Assembly (NCBI RefSeq): GCF_012641395.1
Contig: NZ_JABAIH010000014.1
Coordinates: 60,969-124,968 of the forward strand
From: Rhizobium sp. P32RR-XVIII
Lineage (GTDB): Bacteria; Pseudomonadota; Alphaproteobacteria; Rhizobiales; Rhizobiaceae
DNA length: 64,000 nt
Direction of reading: 5' to 3'
Shown here: in pieces, positions 25,820 to 34,961 of the stretch
Layout: every line of letters starts with the position of its first letter
Position numbering within the stretch: the stretch's first letter is position 1
Notes under the pieces: generated by a model
Told to the model about the DNA's origin: nothing
The model's database searches: none
The model's input: the letters and a program-made list of their open reading frames with translations, nothing else
Position numbers and translations under genes: made by a program

Positions 25820-26731
25820 ATGAAGCCGATAGAGCATCTTACCAGAGACTTTGTTGGATACGGATCACAGGGCTATGACCCGAAATGGCCGGACCACGCA
25901 CGACTGGCGCTGAATTTCGTCATCAATGTCGAGGAAGGTTCGGAGCCTTCTATCCTTGACGGCGATGCCGCCAGCGAAGCTGCCTTGACAGAGGGCGGCT
26001 CCGGCAATTTCCCCGGCCGCGACCTCGCCGCGGAATCTATGTTCGAATATGGAAGCAGGGTCGGGTTCTGGCGCGTGGCGAAATTGCTCGAGGAGCGAGG
26101 TTTTCCTGCGACCGTCATGGCATGCGCTCTGGCCTTGGAGCGCAATCCCGACATAAGCAAATACCTGCGCAAGAGCGCATTCGATGTCTGTGCGCACGGT
26201 TGGCGCTGGGAGCAGCACCGCGGACTTTCGATCGATGAAGAACGGGAGCGAATTGCCAGGACAGTGCGCAGCATCGAGGCGTCGATCGGCACCCCGCCGG
26301 AAGGCTGGTATTGCCGCTATGGACCCAGCATCAACACCCGCAACTTGCTCGTTGAACATGGCGGTTTTTCATACGATAGCGACGCGTATAACGACGAGCT
26401 GCCCTATTGGGTGAAGGTCGGCGACCGCAATCATCTCGTCGTACCCTACAGTTTGACCAATAACGACGCGAAATTCATGCGCGGCGCCATGGCCACGGCA
26501 GATCAATTCTTCCAATTCCTGCGCGACGCATTCGACCTCCTTTACGCGGAGGGCAAGCAGTCGCCCAAGATGATGTCGGTCGGTCTGCACCTTCGCATCG
26601 CCGGGCATCCCGGACGCGCCGCCGGGCTCCAGCGCTTCCTCGATCACGTCTCCGGCCATGACGGCGTCTGGGTCTGCCGTCGTGGTGACATCGCCAGGCA
26701 CTGGCATCAGCATCATCAACCATCACCGTAA
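25820..26731 (+). CDS. puuE: Allantoinase PuuE-like (polysaccharide-deacetylase fold)
   Basis: 303 residues. The pattern DFVGYGSQGYDPKWPDHARLALNFV, DGDAASEAA, MFEYGSRVGFWRV, AHGWRW, GWYCRYGPSINTRNLL and YDSDAYNDELPYWV matches PuuE, a metal-independent allantoinase that opens (S)-allantoin to allantoate. PuuE normally has SHGLRW; here it reads AHGWRW, so a related cyclic ureide is possible. Start has GGGAGGATAGAGCG upstream. It is cotranscribed with allA and the downstream importer. Confidence 0.78.
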   Translation: MKPIEHLTRDFVGYGSQGYDPKWPDHARLALNFVINVEEGSEPSILDGDAASEAALTEGGSGNFPGRDLAAESMFEYGSRVGFWRVAKLLEERGFPATVMACALALERNPDISKYLRKSAFDVCAHGWRWEQHRGLSIDEERERIARTVRSIEASIGTPPEGWYCRYGPSINTRNLLVEHGGFSYDSDAYNDELPYWVKVGDRNHLVVPYSLTNNDAKFMRGAMATADQFFQFLRDAFDLLYAEGKQSPKMMSVGLHLRIAGHPGRAAGLQRFLDHVSGHDGVWVCRRGDIARHWHQHHQPSP

Positions 26732-26759
26732 CCAACGCATGCAACAAAAGGGGAATGCA

Positions 26760-27623
26760 ATGACAAAAAAAACAATCAGCACAATCGCACTTCTGACCGC
26801 CCTCGCAGCCTTCGGAATGTCACGCACCGCCGCGCTTGCAGACGATCATCCGCAGGACCAGCCGCTCGTCGTCGGCTCCGATTTCGGCGTCGCGCCATGG
26901 ATGGTGCGCGGTGCCAGCGGGCCTGAAGGTTTCGGCGTCGATCTCATCAACGAAATCAGAAAGAAGGTCAGCCGTCCGTCGGTCGATATTCAGGACGTCA
27001 ACTTCTCCGGGCTCTTCGCCGCCTTGTTCGCAAAGCGCATCGAATTCACCGTCAATCCGCTCAACATCACCAAAGAGCGCTCGGAAAAGATGCTCTACAC
27101 CGAGCCCTTCTTTGCGACGGGCAACGGTTTTCTCGTCAGAAAGGGTGAGAAGCTTGCGAACCTGGACGACCTCAAGGGGCAGATCCTTGCCGTCAACCGC
27201 GGCACAATCTCCGACACCTGGGCAACGCAAAACTCTGAAAAATATGGCTTCGAGGTTCAGCGTTACGAAACTTTCCCGGATTCAGTTCAGGCAGTGATTA
27301 CCCACCGCGCCTTTACCGCCTTGAACGAGATTCCGACGACGGTCTATGCGGCCAGCCAGAACCCGGCAATCGAGGTCGGGTTCAAGGATTTCAACGGCCG
27401 TAACTTCGGTTACGCGTTCCGTTACGGCGACGAGGCCTATCGCGACAAGGTCGAGGGCGCCATCGAGTGCCTGAAGCAGGACGGCACGATGGCGAAGCTT
27501 TATGAAAAATGGTACGGGGAAAAGCCGGCTGACGGCACCGCACTGACCACCGTCTATGCGGGCTATGGTGCTCCGGGTTTCAAGGGCTACGACGAGAAGC
27601 CCCATCAGCTCGCCTGCAACTGA
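26760..27623 (+). CDS. Polar amino-acid-type ABC transporter substrate-binding protein, locus B
   Basis: 287 residues from ATG 26760 (AGGGGAATGCA upstream). The signal peptide (KKTISTIALLTALAAFG) is cleaved near ALADD. The type 3 binding fold shows VVGSDFGVAPWMV, FGVDLINEIRKKV, ARRIEFTVNPLNITKER-like segment and QILAVNRGTISDTWA. It feeds the two permeases downstream. Probable ligand is allantoin or a similar ureide, inferred from allA-puuE. Confidence 0.88.
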   Translation: MTKKTISTIALLTALAAFGMSRTAALADDHPQDQPLVVGSDFGVAPWMVRGASGPEGFGVDLINEIRKKVSRPSVDIQDVNFSGLFAALFAKRIEFTVNPLNITKERSEKMLYTEPFFATGNGFLVRKGEKLANLDDLKGQILAVNRGTISDTWATQNSEKYGFEVQRYETFPDSVQAVITHRAFTALNEIPTTVYAASQNPAIEVGFKDFNGRNFGYAFRYGDEAYRDKVEGAIECLKQDGTMAKLYEKWYGEKPADGTALTTVYAGYGAPGFKGYDEKPHQLACN

Positions 27624-27638
27624 CCCTGTTTGAGATCC

Positions 27639-27657
27639 GGCGCGGCTTGGCCGCGCC
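27639..27657 (+). other. Hairpin between binding-protein and permease genes
   Basis: GGCGCGGC-TTG-GCCGCGCC is a perfect 8-bp stem with 3-nt loop, 16 bp after the binding-protein stop. As at 22748 and 50716, it probably stabilises the upstream mRNA or reduces read-through to the permeases. Confidence 0.6.
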
Positions 27658-27678
27658 GCGTTCCATGGCGAGGGTTAT

Positions 27679-28350
27679 ATGAACCAGATTCTCGAAAACT
27701 ACTTCAATGGACCGGTAATGGCGCAAGCGTTGCCGGATGTGTTCAGCGGCTTCATCGTCACGGTTGAGGTGGCCGTCTGTGTGATCGTCATCGGTGTCAT
27801 GGCCGGCCTCTTCCTGGCCCTGTTGCGCTGTACGAATAGCCAGTTGATCAATGGCTTGGTGACCATCTACGTGGAGGTCTTTCGGACCCTTCCGCAGCTG
27901 GTCATCATCATCTTCATCTATTTCGGCTTGCCGTATTTGGGGCTGACTTTCTCACCCTTCTTCGCCACCGCGCTGGCCCTGGCGGCTGTGCTTGCGGCCT
28001 TCTCCGCCGAAATCTTCTGGGCGACCATCATGGCGGTGTCGAAAGGCCAGTGGGAAGCTGCGTCCGCCCTCGGGATCTCCCGCGTGCTGACACTGCGTCT
28101 GATCATCCTTCCCCAAGCCATTCGGCTGGCCATCCCGCTTGTGACAAACCGCTCGATTGCCATAACCAAGGGCACTGCGCTTGGCGCTGCGATCTCTCTT
28201 CCGGAAGCCCTTGGCAGCGCGCAGAGCGCCATGTCCATCTATGCCAATCCGTCACCTCTGACGCTCGCCGCCGGCTTCTATCTCGCTTTCTTCATTCCGC
28301 TCGTATGGCTGAGCCGCGCTTTTGAAAAGCGGTTTGCCCGGTCTCAGTAA
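27679..28350 (+). CDS. Polar amino-acid-type ABC transporter permease 1, locus B
   Basis: 223 residues, about five membrane segments, EAA loop EIFWATIMAVSKGQWEAASALGIS. N-terminus QALPDVFSGFIVTVEVAVCVIVIGV is typical of the HisM/GlnP class. Nine bases separate it from the next permease gene, with which it should form a heterodimer. No ATPase gene is in this operon. Confidence 0.9.
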   Translation: MNQILENYFNGPVMAQALPDVFSGFIVTVEVAVCVIVIGVMAGLFLALLRCTNSQLINGLVTIYVEVFRTLPQLVIIIFIYFGLPYLGLTFSPFFATALALAAVLAAFSAEIFWATIMAVSKGQWEAASALGISRVLTLRLIILPQAIRLAIPLVTNRSIAITKGTALGAAISLPEALGSAQSAMSIYANPSPLTLAAGFYLAFFIPLVWLSRAFEKRFARSQ

Positions 28351-28359
28351 GGAGCAGCC

Positions 28360-29040
28360 ATGGATCTCTTCCTCCAGAATTTCGCGAGCGTACCGTCTTT
28401 CCTGAAGATCTATCCGCTGTTGCTGCAAGGGCTAGAACTGACGGTCCTGCTGGCGCTTGTCTCGTTGCCGCTGTCCGCACTGTCGGGACTCGCGGTAGCA
28501 ATGATCTACAGCTTCGGTGGAGCATTCTCCCGTCGCGCGGTGATCATGCTGATCGATTTGCTGCGTTCCTTTCCGGTTATCGTTTTGCTCATTCTGATCT
28601 TTTACAGCCTGCCTTTCTTTGGAGTGACGCTCGGCAACTTCACCGCTGTCGTCGTTGCTCTGGTGATCAACAATACAGGGTATTTCGGCGAGATTTTCCG
28701 CGCCGGTCTTCAGTCGATCCCAAAGGGTCAGCATGAGGCCGCGGCAGCCCTCGGTCTGCATCGTTTTCACACCATGATCCTCGTCATCTTGCCGCAGGTT
28801 CTCAAGACGGTGCTCGCTCCTTTGGCGAGCAATTCCCTGGAACTCATCAAGACGACGTCGATCGCCTCGATGGTGGCGCTGCCCGAATTGCTTCGCTCGG
28901 CGCGCGTCGCACAGGAGCAGACCTATAACCCGACACCGCTCACAGCGGCCGCCCTCATCTTTTTCATTATGCTTTGGCCCTTCTCCCATTGGGTATCCCG
29001 CATGGAGAGGCGAGCCATCATCGGGAGCAACCAGCGATGA
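28360..29040 (+). CDS. Polar amino-acid-type ABC transporter permease 2, locus B
   Basis: 226 residues, similar topology to permease 1, with EAA loop EIFRAGLQSIPKGQHEAAAALGLH. Its stop overlaps the epimerase start in an ATGA, so translation is coupled. It completes a binding-protein plus two-permease set that must borrow an ATPase, perhaps from locus A. Confidence 0.9.
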   Translation: MDLFLQNFASVPSFLKIYPLLLQGLELTVLLALVSLPLSALSGLAVAMIYSFGGAFSRRAVIMLIDLLRSFPVIVLLILIFYSLPFFGVTLGNFTAVVVALVINNTGYFGEIFRAGLQSIPKGQHEAAAALGLHRFHTMILVILPQVLKTVLAPLASNSLELIKTTSIASMVALPELLRSARVAQEQTYNPTPLTAAALIFFIMLWPFSHWVSRMERRAIIGSNQR

Positions 29041-30005
29041 GCATCGTTATCACCGGGGGCACCGGCTTTGTCGGTCTGGCGTTGACCGAGGCGCTCGAGC
29101 GCGCGGATCGGGATGTCGTGTTGTTCGGACACGAACCGATGCCGGACCGTTTCGTCCCTCTTCTCGGCAACGCATCTTTTATCGCCGGAGACATCGCAAA
29201 TGGCGCCGATCTGGATCGTCTTTTCGACACAGCGCAACCGGAGGCAGTGGTTCACCTGGCCGCCGTGACACCCGACCGGGAAGCAGAAATGCACGATCCC
29301 GCGGCTGTTATTACCGTCAACATCGGCGGCACCGCAAATCTCATGCGATCGCTTTCGCGTTTGGCGTCGCAGCCGCGGGTTATCATTGTCAGCAGCGTGG
29401 CTGTTTATGGCGAGGACCCTCCGGCGTGGGGTACATATCGCGAGGATGAATCTCTGCCGGCGCCGACAAGTCTTTATGGCATCTCCAAGCTCGCGGCCGA
29501 AAACACGGCCATCCGCCTCGCACAGCTTTATGGCATGGACCTGACAATCGTCAGGCTCGGTCCAGTCTATGGGCCTTGGGAGTACAAGACGGGCCTGCGC
29601 GCCATCCTCAGTCCGCACGGCCAGGTGCTCGATACCTGGCTGCGGGGCGAGGACGTCGTTCTTCCCCGCGCGCTCAGAGGGGACTGGCTCTATAGCCGGG
29701 ATGCCGGCCGGGGCATCGCGGCGCTTTTAACCGCCGGCTTTCTCCCGCACACGATCTACAATCTCGGCGGCGAGGTGCTGACGAGCCTCGCGGAGTGGGC
29801 CGAGGAGCTTCAATCGTTCCCCCAGGCGCGAAAATGGAAGATCGCGGGACCGGGAGAAGCCGCAAATATCCGGTTCGGACTGTCACGTGACCGAGCCCCA
29901 CTCAATATTGAGCGGATCAAGACCGATATCGGCTTCCAGCGGGCATTTTCGGGCCGCGTGGCGGCAGAGGACTACATGTCCTGGCTTGCCTCGGTCAGCG
30001 GCTAG
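29037..30005 (+). CDS. NAD-dependent epimerase/dehydratase family protein, locus B
   Basis: 322 residues from ATG 29037, overlapping the permease stop. Motifs: VITGGTGFVGLALTEALE, VSSVAVYGEDP, catalytic YGISKLAAENTA, and GDWLYSRDAGRGI. Paralogue of 20128-21135 (RDWIYSRDVANAV there). Its retention in both loci directly after transport genes implies a shared step in handling the imported molecule. Substrate unknown. Confidence 0.83.
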   Translation: MSIVITGGTGFVGLALTEALERADRDVVLFGHEPMPDRFVPLLGNASFIAGDIANGADLDRLFDTAQPEAVVHLAAVTPDREAEMHDPAAVITVNIGGTANLMRSLSRLASQPRVIIVSSVAVYGEDPPAWGTYREDESLPAPTSLYGISKLAAENTAIRLAQLYGMDLTIVRLGPVYGPWEYKTGLRAILSPHGQVLDTWLRGEDVVLPRALRGDWLYSRDAGRGIAALLTAGFLPHTIYNLGGEVLTSLAEWAEELQSFPQARKWKIAGPGEAANIRFGLSRDRAPLNIERIKTDIGFQRAFSGRVAAEDYMSWLASVSG

Positions 30006-30028
30006 CCTCCAACAGGGAAAGAACCGGC

Positions 30029-30799
30029 ATGCGTCTGCGAAACAAGACCGTCATCATAACCGGGGCATCGTCCGGTATCGGCCGCGCAATAGCGACCCGG
30101 TTTTGCGAGGAAGGCGCCAACATCGTCGCCGTCGACATTACGCGCGAAGTCGTGGAAGGCGGTGTGCCCGTTATCGAGGCGCTCAACGCCATCAGCCAGA
30201 AGGCCATCTTCATGCAGGCCGACATTGCGCGGGCTGATGATGTGGAACGGGTGTTCGCAGAGAGCAAGGCGCGATTTGGTCGGCTCGACGTTCTTGTCAA
30301 CAATGCAGCAATCCACGCGCCCACACCGCTTGCCGATACCGAAGAAACGGATTGGGACAGGGTCATGGATGTCAATTTGAAGGGCGCGTTCCTATGCAGC
30401 CGAGCCGCGGTTCGCGTCATGCTCAAGCAGGAAATCGTCAATGAGGCTCGCGGCCGCATCATCAACATTTCCTCCCAGCACGGCATGGTTTCCGCGCCAA
30501 GCGACCTCGCTTATGGCGTCAGCAAGGCAGGTCTCGTCTATATGACCAAACAGATTGCGGCCGACTATGCCGCCGACAGCATCATCTGCAATGCGGTCGC
30601 TCCCGGAAAGATACTGACCGGCAAGACCGGCCGAGCTGTCCTGCCGGAAATGTTGGACTACTCCCGGCGGCGCACCCCGATGCCGCGGCTCGGCAAGCCC
30701 GCGGATGTCGCGAATGCTGCATTATTCCTGGCGAGCGACGACGCAACCTACATCACCGGCCATAATCTGCTTGTCGATGGTGGATGGATGGCCGCGTGA
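30029..30799 (+). CDS. SDR family oxidoreductase, locus B
   Basis: 256 residues, classical SDR: IITGASSGIGRAIATRF, NNAAIHAPTP, INISSQHGMVS, catalytic YGVSKAGLV and C-terminal ATYITGHNLLVDGGWMAA. It is complete. The last codon adjoins the breakpoint of the truncated LysR gene, so its downstream side is rearranged. In locus A the equivalent SDR survives only as tails. Confidence 0.88.
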   Translation: MRLRNKTVIITGASSGIGRAIATRFCEEGANIVAVDITREVVEGGVPVIEALNAISQKAIFMQADIARADDVERVFAESKARFGRLDVLVNNAAIHAPTPLADTEETDWDRVMDVNLKGAFLCSRAAVRVMLKQEIVNEARGRIINISSQHGMVSAPSDLAYGVSKAGLVYMTKQIAADYAADSIICNAVAPGKILTGKTGRAVLPEMLDYSRRRTPMPRLGKPADVANAALFLASDDATYITGHNLLVDGGWMAA

Positions 30800-31381
30800 C
30801 CGACTGGGCAGGATGAGAGGCAGGGCCGCCGCCTCGGCGAAGGTATAGCTCTCCTGCTTGAGCGATCCCGACTTGCCGACGACCCAGAGATATTCGTCCA
30901 GCAGATGAGTGACGAGAAAGTCATCTTCTGAAGGGGCCTCATGCATGACCACGAGGCTGATCTCGTTGTTGTTCAGCATACGAAGCAGATCGCCGCTGAA
31001 GGCCTCACGAAAGCGGAGTTCGATTTCAGGATAGTTCTCGCGCACATATTCCAGAAGCGGCGGCGCGATCAGTTCCCCGGGTGTCGGCGGCATTCCGACC
31101 GTCACCACGCCGCGCGCGACATTTGCCGTGATGGCGATATCGTGGACAGTTTGTTCGACCTGATTGAAGATCGTGTAGGCGCGGGTAAGCAATACCTCGC
31201 CGGCCTCCGTCAATTGCACGCCCCGAACGGATCGTGTGAAGAGCGGCGAGCCGAGCGCCACCTCCAGCTTGGATATCTGCCGACTCAAGGCCGGTTGCGC
31301 AACATTGAGCCGCTGGGCTGCCCGGGTGAAACTCCGCTCCTCCGCCACGGAGACAAAATAGCGGAGCGAAGCAAGTGTCAT
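30800..31381 (-). pseudogene. LysR family regulator, 3' end lost
   Basis: From ATG 31381 the protein reads TLASLRYFVSVAEERSFTRAAQRLNVAQPALSRQI-type winged helix, QLTEAGEVLL, then an effector domain up to AAALPLILPSRSRG. There, about 195 residues in, LysR similarity stops and the frame runs on antisense through the 3' end of the SDR gene to a stop at 30722. Normal LysR proteins are about 300 residues, so roughly 100 are missing. The break at about 30.8 kb marks a deletion or joining of unrelated segments. It may still make a DNA-binding protein. Confidence 0.75.
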
Positions 31382-31629
31382 TTCGTGATGTATAGCTAGC
31401 ACGATGTCCCGAAGCTCTTTCCAAAGCAGTCCGATCAGTCAACAGGCGACATTACCGACCAGCTTAGGCACCGCCTGACATTCAGCTAGTACGGCATATC
31501 TTCATTATGGGACAATGAGATACAGTGCCAGAGGGCAGATCTTCCATCAGCGTCGTGCGACGTTGCGTAACGCGCCAGGTCTGTTGTCAAATCGACGATG
31601 GAAAGCTCGGCTTAGCGCCGCTTCGCCGG

Positions 31630-32169
31630 TCAGCTCAGCACCCCATACATCATCCAAGTGATGCAGCCGCCGAGCGCGATCACAAGCAGCGGCGGCAGGC
31701 GCGGGACTGCTATCAAAGTTACGGCCGCGGCAAGCGCGATTGCCACCGAGGCGATGTTTCCGCTCGTCAGACGCAATATCGAAATAACGCCGGCGATGAT
31801 GAGACCGGTGCCGATCGGCGCGAGCCCTTCGCGCATGATGCGATGCCATGCTTTCTCGCGATGGGCGTTCGAGAACCGGAAGACGGCATAGCAAAGCAGC
31901 GAGGAGGGAAGGAAGAAGGCGAGCGAAGCCACGAGCGCACCCGTCCAGCCTGCCATTCTCCACCCGATCAGCGTGGCAAGCATGGTCCCGGGGCCGGGTG
32001 CCGCGCGGGAAACGGCGAAGAGCTCGACGAATTCCTTGGACGTCAGCCAGCCCCGCCCGGTGACGAGCTCGCTCTCCAGGCCCGCGATAATGCTGCCGCC
32101 GCCGCCGATCGAAGCCAGCGAGAAGGGCACAAAGATCATCACCAGCCCGATCAGAACATCATCGCGCAT
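31630..32169 (-). CDS. Chromate transporter, second half-protein
   Basis: 179 residues from ATG 32169. CHR-domain landmarks: IFVPFSLASIGGGGSIIAGLE, ELFAVSRAAPGPGTMLATLIGW and AFFLPSSLLCYAVF; about five membrane segments. Short-chain CHR proteins work as pairs of opposite orientation. It overlaps the first half-gene by 11 bp. The family exports chromate, but many members have unproven substrates. Confidence 0.86.
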   Translation of the reverse strand: MRDDVLIGLVMIFVPFSLASIGGGGSIIAGLESELVTGRGWLTSKEFVELFAVSRAAPGPGTMLATLIGWRMAGWTGALVASLAFFLPSSLLCYAVFRFSNAHREKAWHRIMREGLAPIGTGLIIAGVISILRLTSGNIASVAIALAAAVTLIAVPRLPPLLVIALGGCITWMMYGVLS

Positions 32170-32767
32170 CGGCCGCCCCCCGTTTCCAGCGCAAGAGAAC
32201 GCTGACCGGCGCAATGAAGGCCACAACGGGCAGAAGCGGCCATTGGAGGATGCCGACAGTAATGATGGTAACGATGGTGACGAACAGAGCCGCCCAGTTG
32301 CGGCGGGATCTCACGATGCCCCGCCAACCGACGGTGCTGAGCAGTCCCGTCGCCGCGGCGGCAACGCCGATCAGGCTCGCCTCGAGAGCTTTGGCATCGC
32401 CGAGATGGCCGATGATCACGCCAAGTGCTATGACGGCGAAAAAGGGACCGACCAGAAAGGCGAAGATGCAGGTGGCGGCTCCCAACGGCCCGCGCAGCTG
32501 CTCGCCCATGCAAACCACCATGTTGACGACATTGGCGCCCGGCAGCATCTGCGAAATCGCCATGCTGCTCGCAAAATCATCTTCGCTTATCCAGTTCCGC
32601 TTGCGGACGAACTCCTGATAGAGCCAGCCGGACAGACCTCCACCGAAGCTCAGGATCCCGATCCTGAAGCAAACGGTGAAAAGCATCAGCAGCGAAGTGG
32701 GTCTCAGAGGAATTGCCTGGTTTGCCTGGATATCCATGCTGGGCCGCGCGCTCTCATTGAAGCTCAT
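32159..32767 (-). CDS. Chromate transporter, first half-protein
   Basis: 202 residues with ILSFGGGLSGWLYQEFV, AISQMLPGANVVNMVVCMG and several membrane segments, typical of the short CHR family. Start could be 32767 or 32737. It follows the aldolase-like genes on the same strand with a 44-bp gap, so it may be part of the Tct operon. In that setting an organic anion is as plausible as chromate. Confidence 0.86.
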   Translation of the reverse strand: MSFNESARPSMDIQANQAIPLRPTSLLMLFTVCFRIGILSFGGGLSGWLYQEFVRKRNWISEDDFASSMAISQMLPGANVVNMVVCMGEQLRGPLGAATCIFAFLVGPFFAVIALGVIIGHLGDAKALEASLIGVAAAATGLLSTVGWRGIVRSRRNWAALFVTIVTIITVGILQWPLLPVVAFIAPVSVLLRWKRGAADAR

Positions 32768-32811
32768 GGAAGCGCGGCCGGTCCGGCCGGCTTCCCCGAA
32801 CCGCCTGGCGG

Positions 32812-33588
32812 CTAACCGCCCGCCTGCCTATCCGCACGGGAATAGCCCTCGCCGAAATCCCAATTGCCCGGCACGTAGGGGCGGTCGACCTCGTGGCACC
32901 AGTTCTCCCAGCCGCGCTCGAACGTGAAGCCTGCACGACCGCGCTCGATGGCGGCGATCTCACCTGGGGAAAGATAGGTCACCTCCCCCAGCGCCATCGC
33001 CTTCATCTGCATGCCGGCATTGAGCTCCATGTAGACGGCCGTAAAGACAGCCTCGCGCAGCGAGCGCCCGACGACCGTGCTGCCATGCCCCCGCATGAGC
33101 GTCATCGTCCGCCCGCCAAGGCAGGCGGCGAGATCGCGACCCATGTCTATGTTGGTCACCAGAAGATTGGTGCTTTCGCCGAACTTGTGGCTGATATCCC
33201 ACGTCGGAATGTCGTCGCCGATCGGCGCGCACATGTGCATGATCGGTCGAAGCTTCTTGCCGGTCACGGAAAACGGGATCACGCTCGGGCTGTGATTATG
33301 GACGACGGCATTGACCTCTGGTCTCGCCTCGTAGATGCCGGCGTGAATGAAACGCTCGGAATAAGGCTTGCCGGGCTCCGCGCCGATGCTCGTCCCGTCC
33401 AGCGTGAATTCCATGATATCAGAGGCTTCGATGATTGCCGGCGCCCGCGCCCGTGACAGGAAGAAGCTGTTCGGGTTCTCAGGATTTCTCACGCTGACAT
33501 GTCCGAAGGAATCCAGAACCCCTTCGTTGGCCAAGATTCGGTTCGCCGTTACCAGTTCCTCAAGGAGATCGTGCTGATCCATCATCAT
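32812..33588 (-). CDS. Class II aldolase/adducin family protein 2
   Basis: 258 residues with SFGHVSVRNPENPNSFFLSR, AVVHNHSPSVI (metal His pair) and LMRGHGSTVVG (third His). These zinc-binding motifs are those of fuculose-phosphate-type aldolases and related decarboxylases. Start is one of three consecutive ATGs. It follows a related gene by 38 bp and probably forms a heteromer or acts on the next intermediate. Confidence 0.85.
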   Translation of the reverse strand: MMMDQHDLLEELVTANRILANEGVLDSFGHVSVRNPENPNSFFLSRARAPAIIEASDIMEFTLDGTSIGAEPGKPYSERFIHAGIYEARPEVNAVVHNHSPSVIPFSVTGKKLRPIMHMCAPIGDDIPTWDISHKFGESTNLLVTNIDMGRDLAACLGGRTMTLMRGHGSTVVGRSLREAVFTAVYMELNAGMQMKAMALGEVTYLSPGEIAAIERGRAGFTFERGWENWCHEVDRPYVPGNWDFGEGYSRADRQAGG

Positions 33589-33626
33589 ATTTCCGTATAT
33601 CGCCGCAGGGGTTGTCTTGTCGCTGC

Positions 33627-34397
33627 TCAGGCAACGACCGATGACCAGGTTTCAGGAATGATTCCATCGTCGACGGCACGGCCGACATAGTATTTCCAGA
33701 GCTTGGCCACGTGCCGGTCGCGATTGAAGGTGCGGCCGAAATCCTCGAGTTCGGCGGCCGTCAGGGGCTCGACCTCTCCCAAGAGATGCGCGTCGTAGAG
33801 CGCCTTGGCATTTTCGACGAAATGCACGGAATCGATCAACAGCGCCTTGACGGATTCGGCAACGATGACCTGGCCATGGGCGCGTATCTGCAGCGCCTGA
33901 TGACCGCCAAGCGTCTTCGCCAGGGCGTGGCCGAGCTCGGAATCGCTGACATGGCTCGGATCCGGATGTACCGGGATGCCGCTCGCCCAGCGGATCGCGT
34001 GGTTCTTGACCGCCAGCAGCGGCTTGTTCTTGACGATCGTAAAGGTCGTGGCGAGATCGTCATGGAAATGCGCCACGGAATTGACGTCGGGACGCGCCTT
34101 CAGCACTTCGGTGTGGAGATAGACTTCGGCCGGCGCGCGGATGCCCTTCGGTCCGACGACGACCTTCCCTTCCATATCGCAGATCAGAAGATCGTCCGGT
34201 CCCAACGAGGCGCGGCTCTGGTCGAAGGACTGGATCAGGATATGCTGTCCGTCCGGCAGCCGGGCGCTGACATGGCCGCTATAACCGAGGATATCGAGAC
34301 TGTTGAGAATCAGCGTGCAGGAGGCCACCTCCTCGCGCAGCCGGCGCTCCTCGACGTCGTATCCCGTACCGGACCTTGCTTCCTGAAAACCGCTCAT
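33627..34397 (-). CDS. Class II aldolase/adducin family protein 1
   Basis: 256 residues with GYSGHVSARLPDGQHILIQ, VAHFHDDLATTF and IRAHGQVIV giving the three metal His. ATG 34397 has AAGGAGTTTCA upstream. It follows tctB by 48 bp. Together with the second copy it would cleave or decarboxylate the acid imported by TctABC; the substrate is not evident. Confidence 0.85.
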   Translation of the reverse strand: MSGFQEARSGTGYDVEERRLREEVASCTLILNSLDILGYSGHVSARLPDGQHILIQSFDQSRASLGPDDLLICDMEGKVVVGPKGIRAPAEVYLHTEVLKARPDVNSVAHFHDDLATTFTIVKNKPLLAVKNHAIRWASGIPVHPDPSHVSDSELGHALAKTLGGHQALQIRAHGQVIVAESVKALLIDSVHFVENAKALYDAHLLGEVEPLTAAELEDFGRTFNRDRHVAKLWKYYVGRAVDDGIIPETWSSVVA

Positions 34398-34445
34398 TGA
34401 AACTCCTTGATGATATTCCTTGAATGTGAATGTAGAGGCCGCTCG

Positions 34446-34961
34446 TCAGTCCTCGAAGAGGACGCCGCGATAGAGCGGAATGGAAAGGATCTCTTCGAAG
34501 CTGACCCACAGGAACAGAACGACGGCAGCCGCGATCAAGATGCTGAAGAGCGGCTTCTTGCGGCCCTCCAAGATCATGTAGGAGGCCAGATAGACGGGCA
34601 CTGAGGGCAGGATGCCGACAAGCATCACGCCCGCCGTAAAGGCGGCAACCCAACCGACCGCCAGCAGCTCACGGCGGCCGGATGGATGCTCGTCCTCCTC
34701 CTCGCTCTTGGGCATCTGAGTGATGCTGGTTCCAGGATTGAGATATTTACGGACGAGCTCGCCGGTGCGGGTCGCCGTGCGCGAGAGGATATCGAGCGCG
34801 ATCAGCACCACCAGCGTATAGCAGACTAGGAGCGGGACCTCGCGCGAGGCGGGCGGATATCCGTAGGATGCGACGATGAAGATGCCGGTGATGGTAAGCA
34901 GCACGAGCGGCGGCGCGAAATTCTGGGCAAGCGCGCTGAAGCCTTTGGGGGATTCCTTCAT
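34446..34961 (-). CDS. tctB: Tripartite tricarboxylate transporter, small membrane subunit TctB
   Basis: 171 residues with four hydrophobic segments (about residues 18-36, 43-60, 100-118 and 135-165) and a charged middle loop rich in Glu. ATG 34961 overlaps the tctA stop in ATGA. TctB is poorly conserved but its size, topology and position after tctA are diagnostic. Confidence 0.84.
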   Translation of the reverse strand: MKESPKGFSALAQNFAPPLVLLTITGIFIVASYGYPPASREVPLLVCYTLVVLIALDILSRTATRTGELVRKYLNPGTSITQMPKSEEEDEHPSGRRELLAVGWVAAFTAGVMLVGILPSVPVYLASYMILEGRKKPLFSILIAAAVVLFLWVSFEEILSIPLYRGVLFED

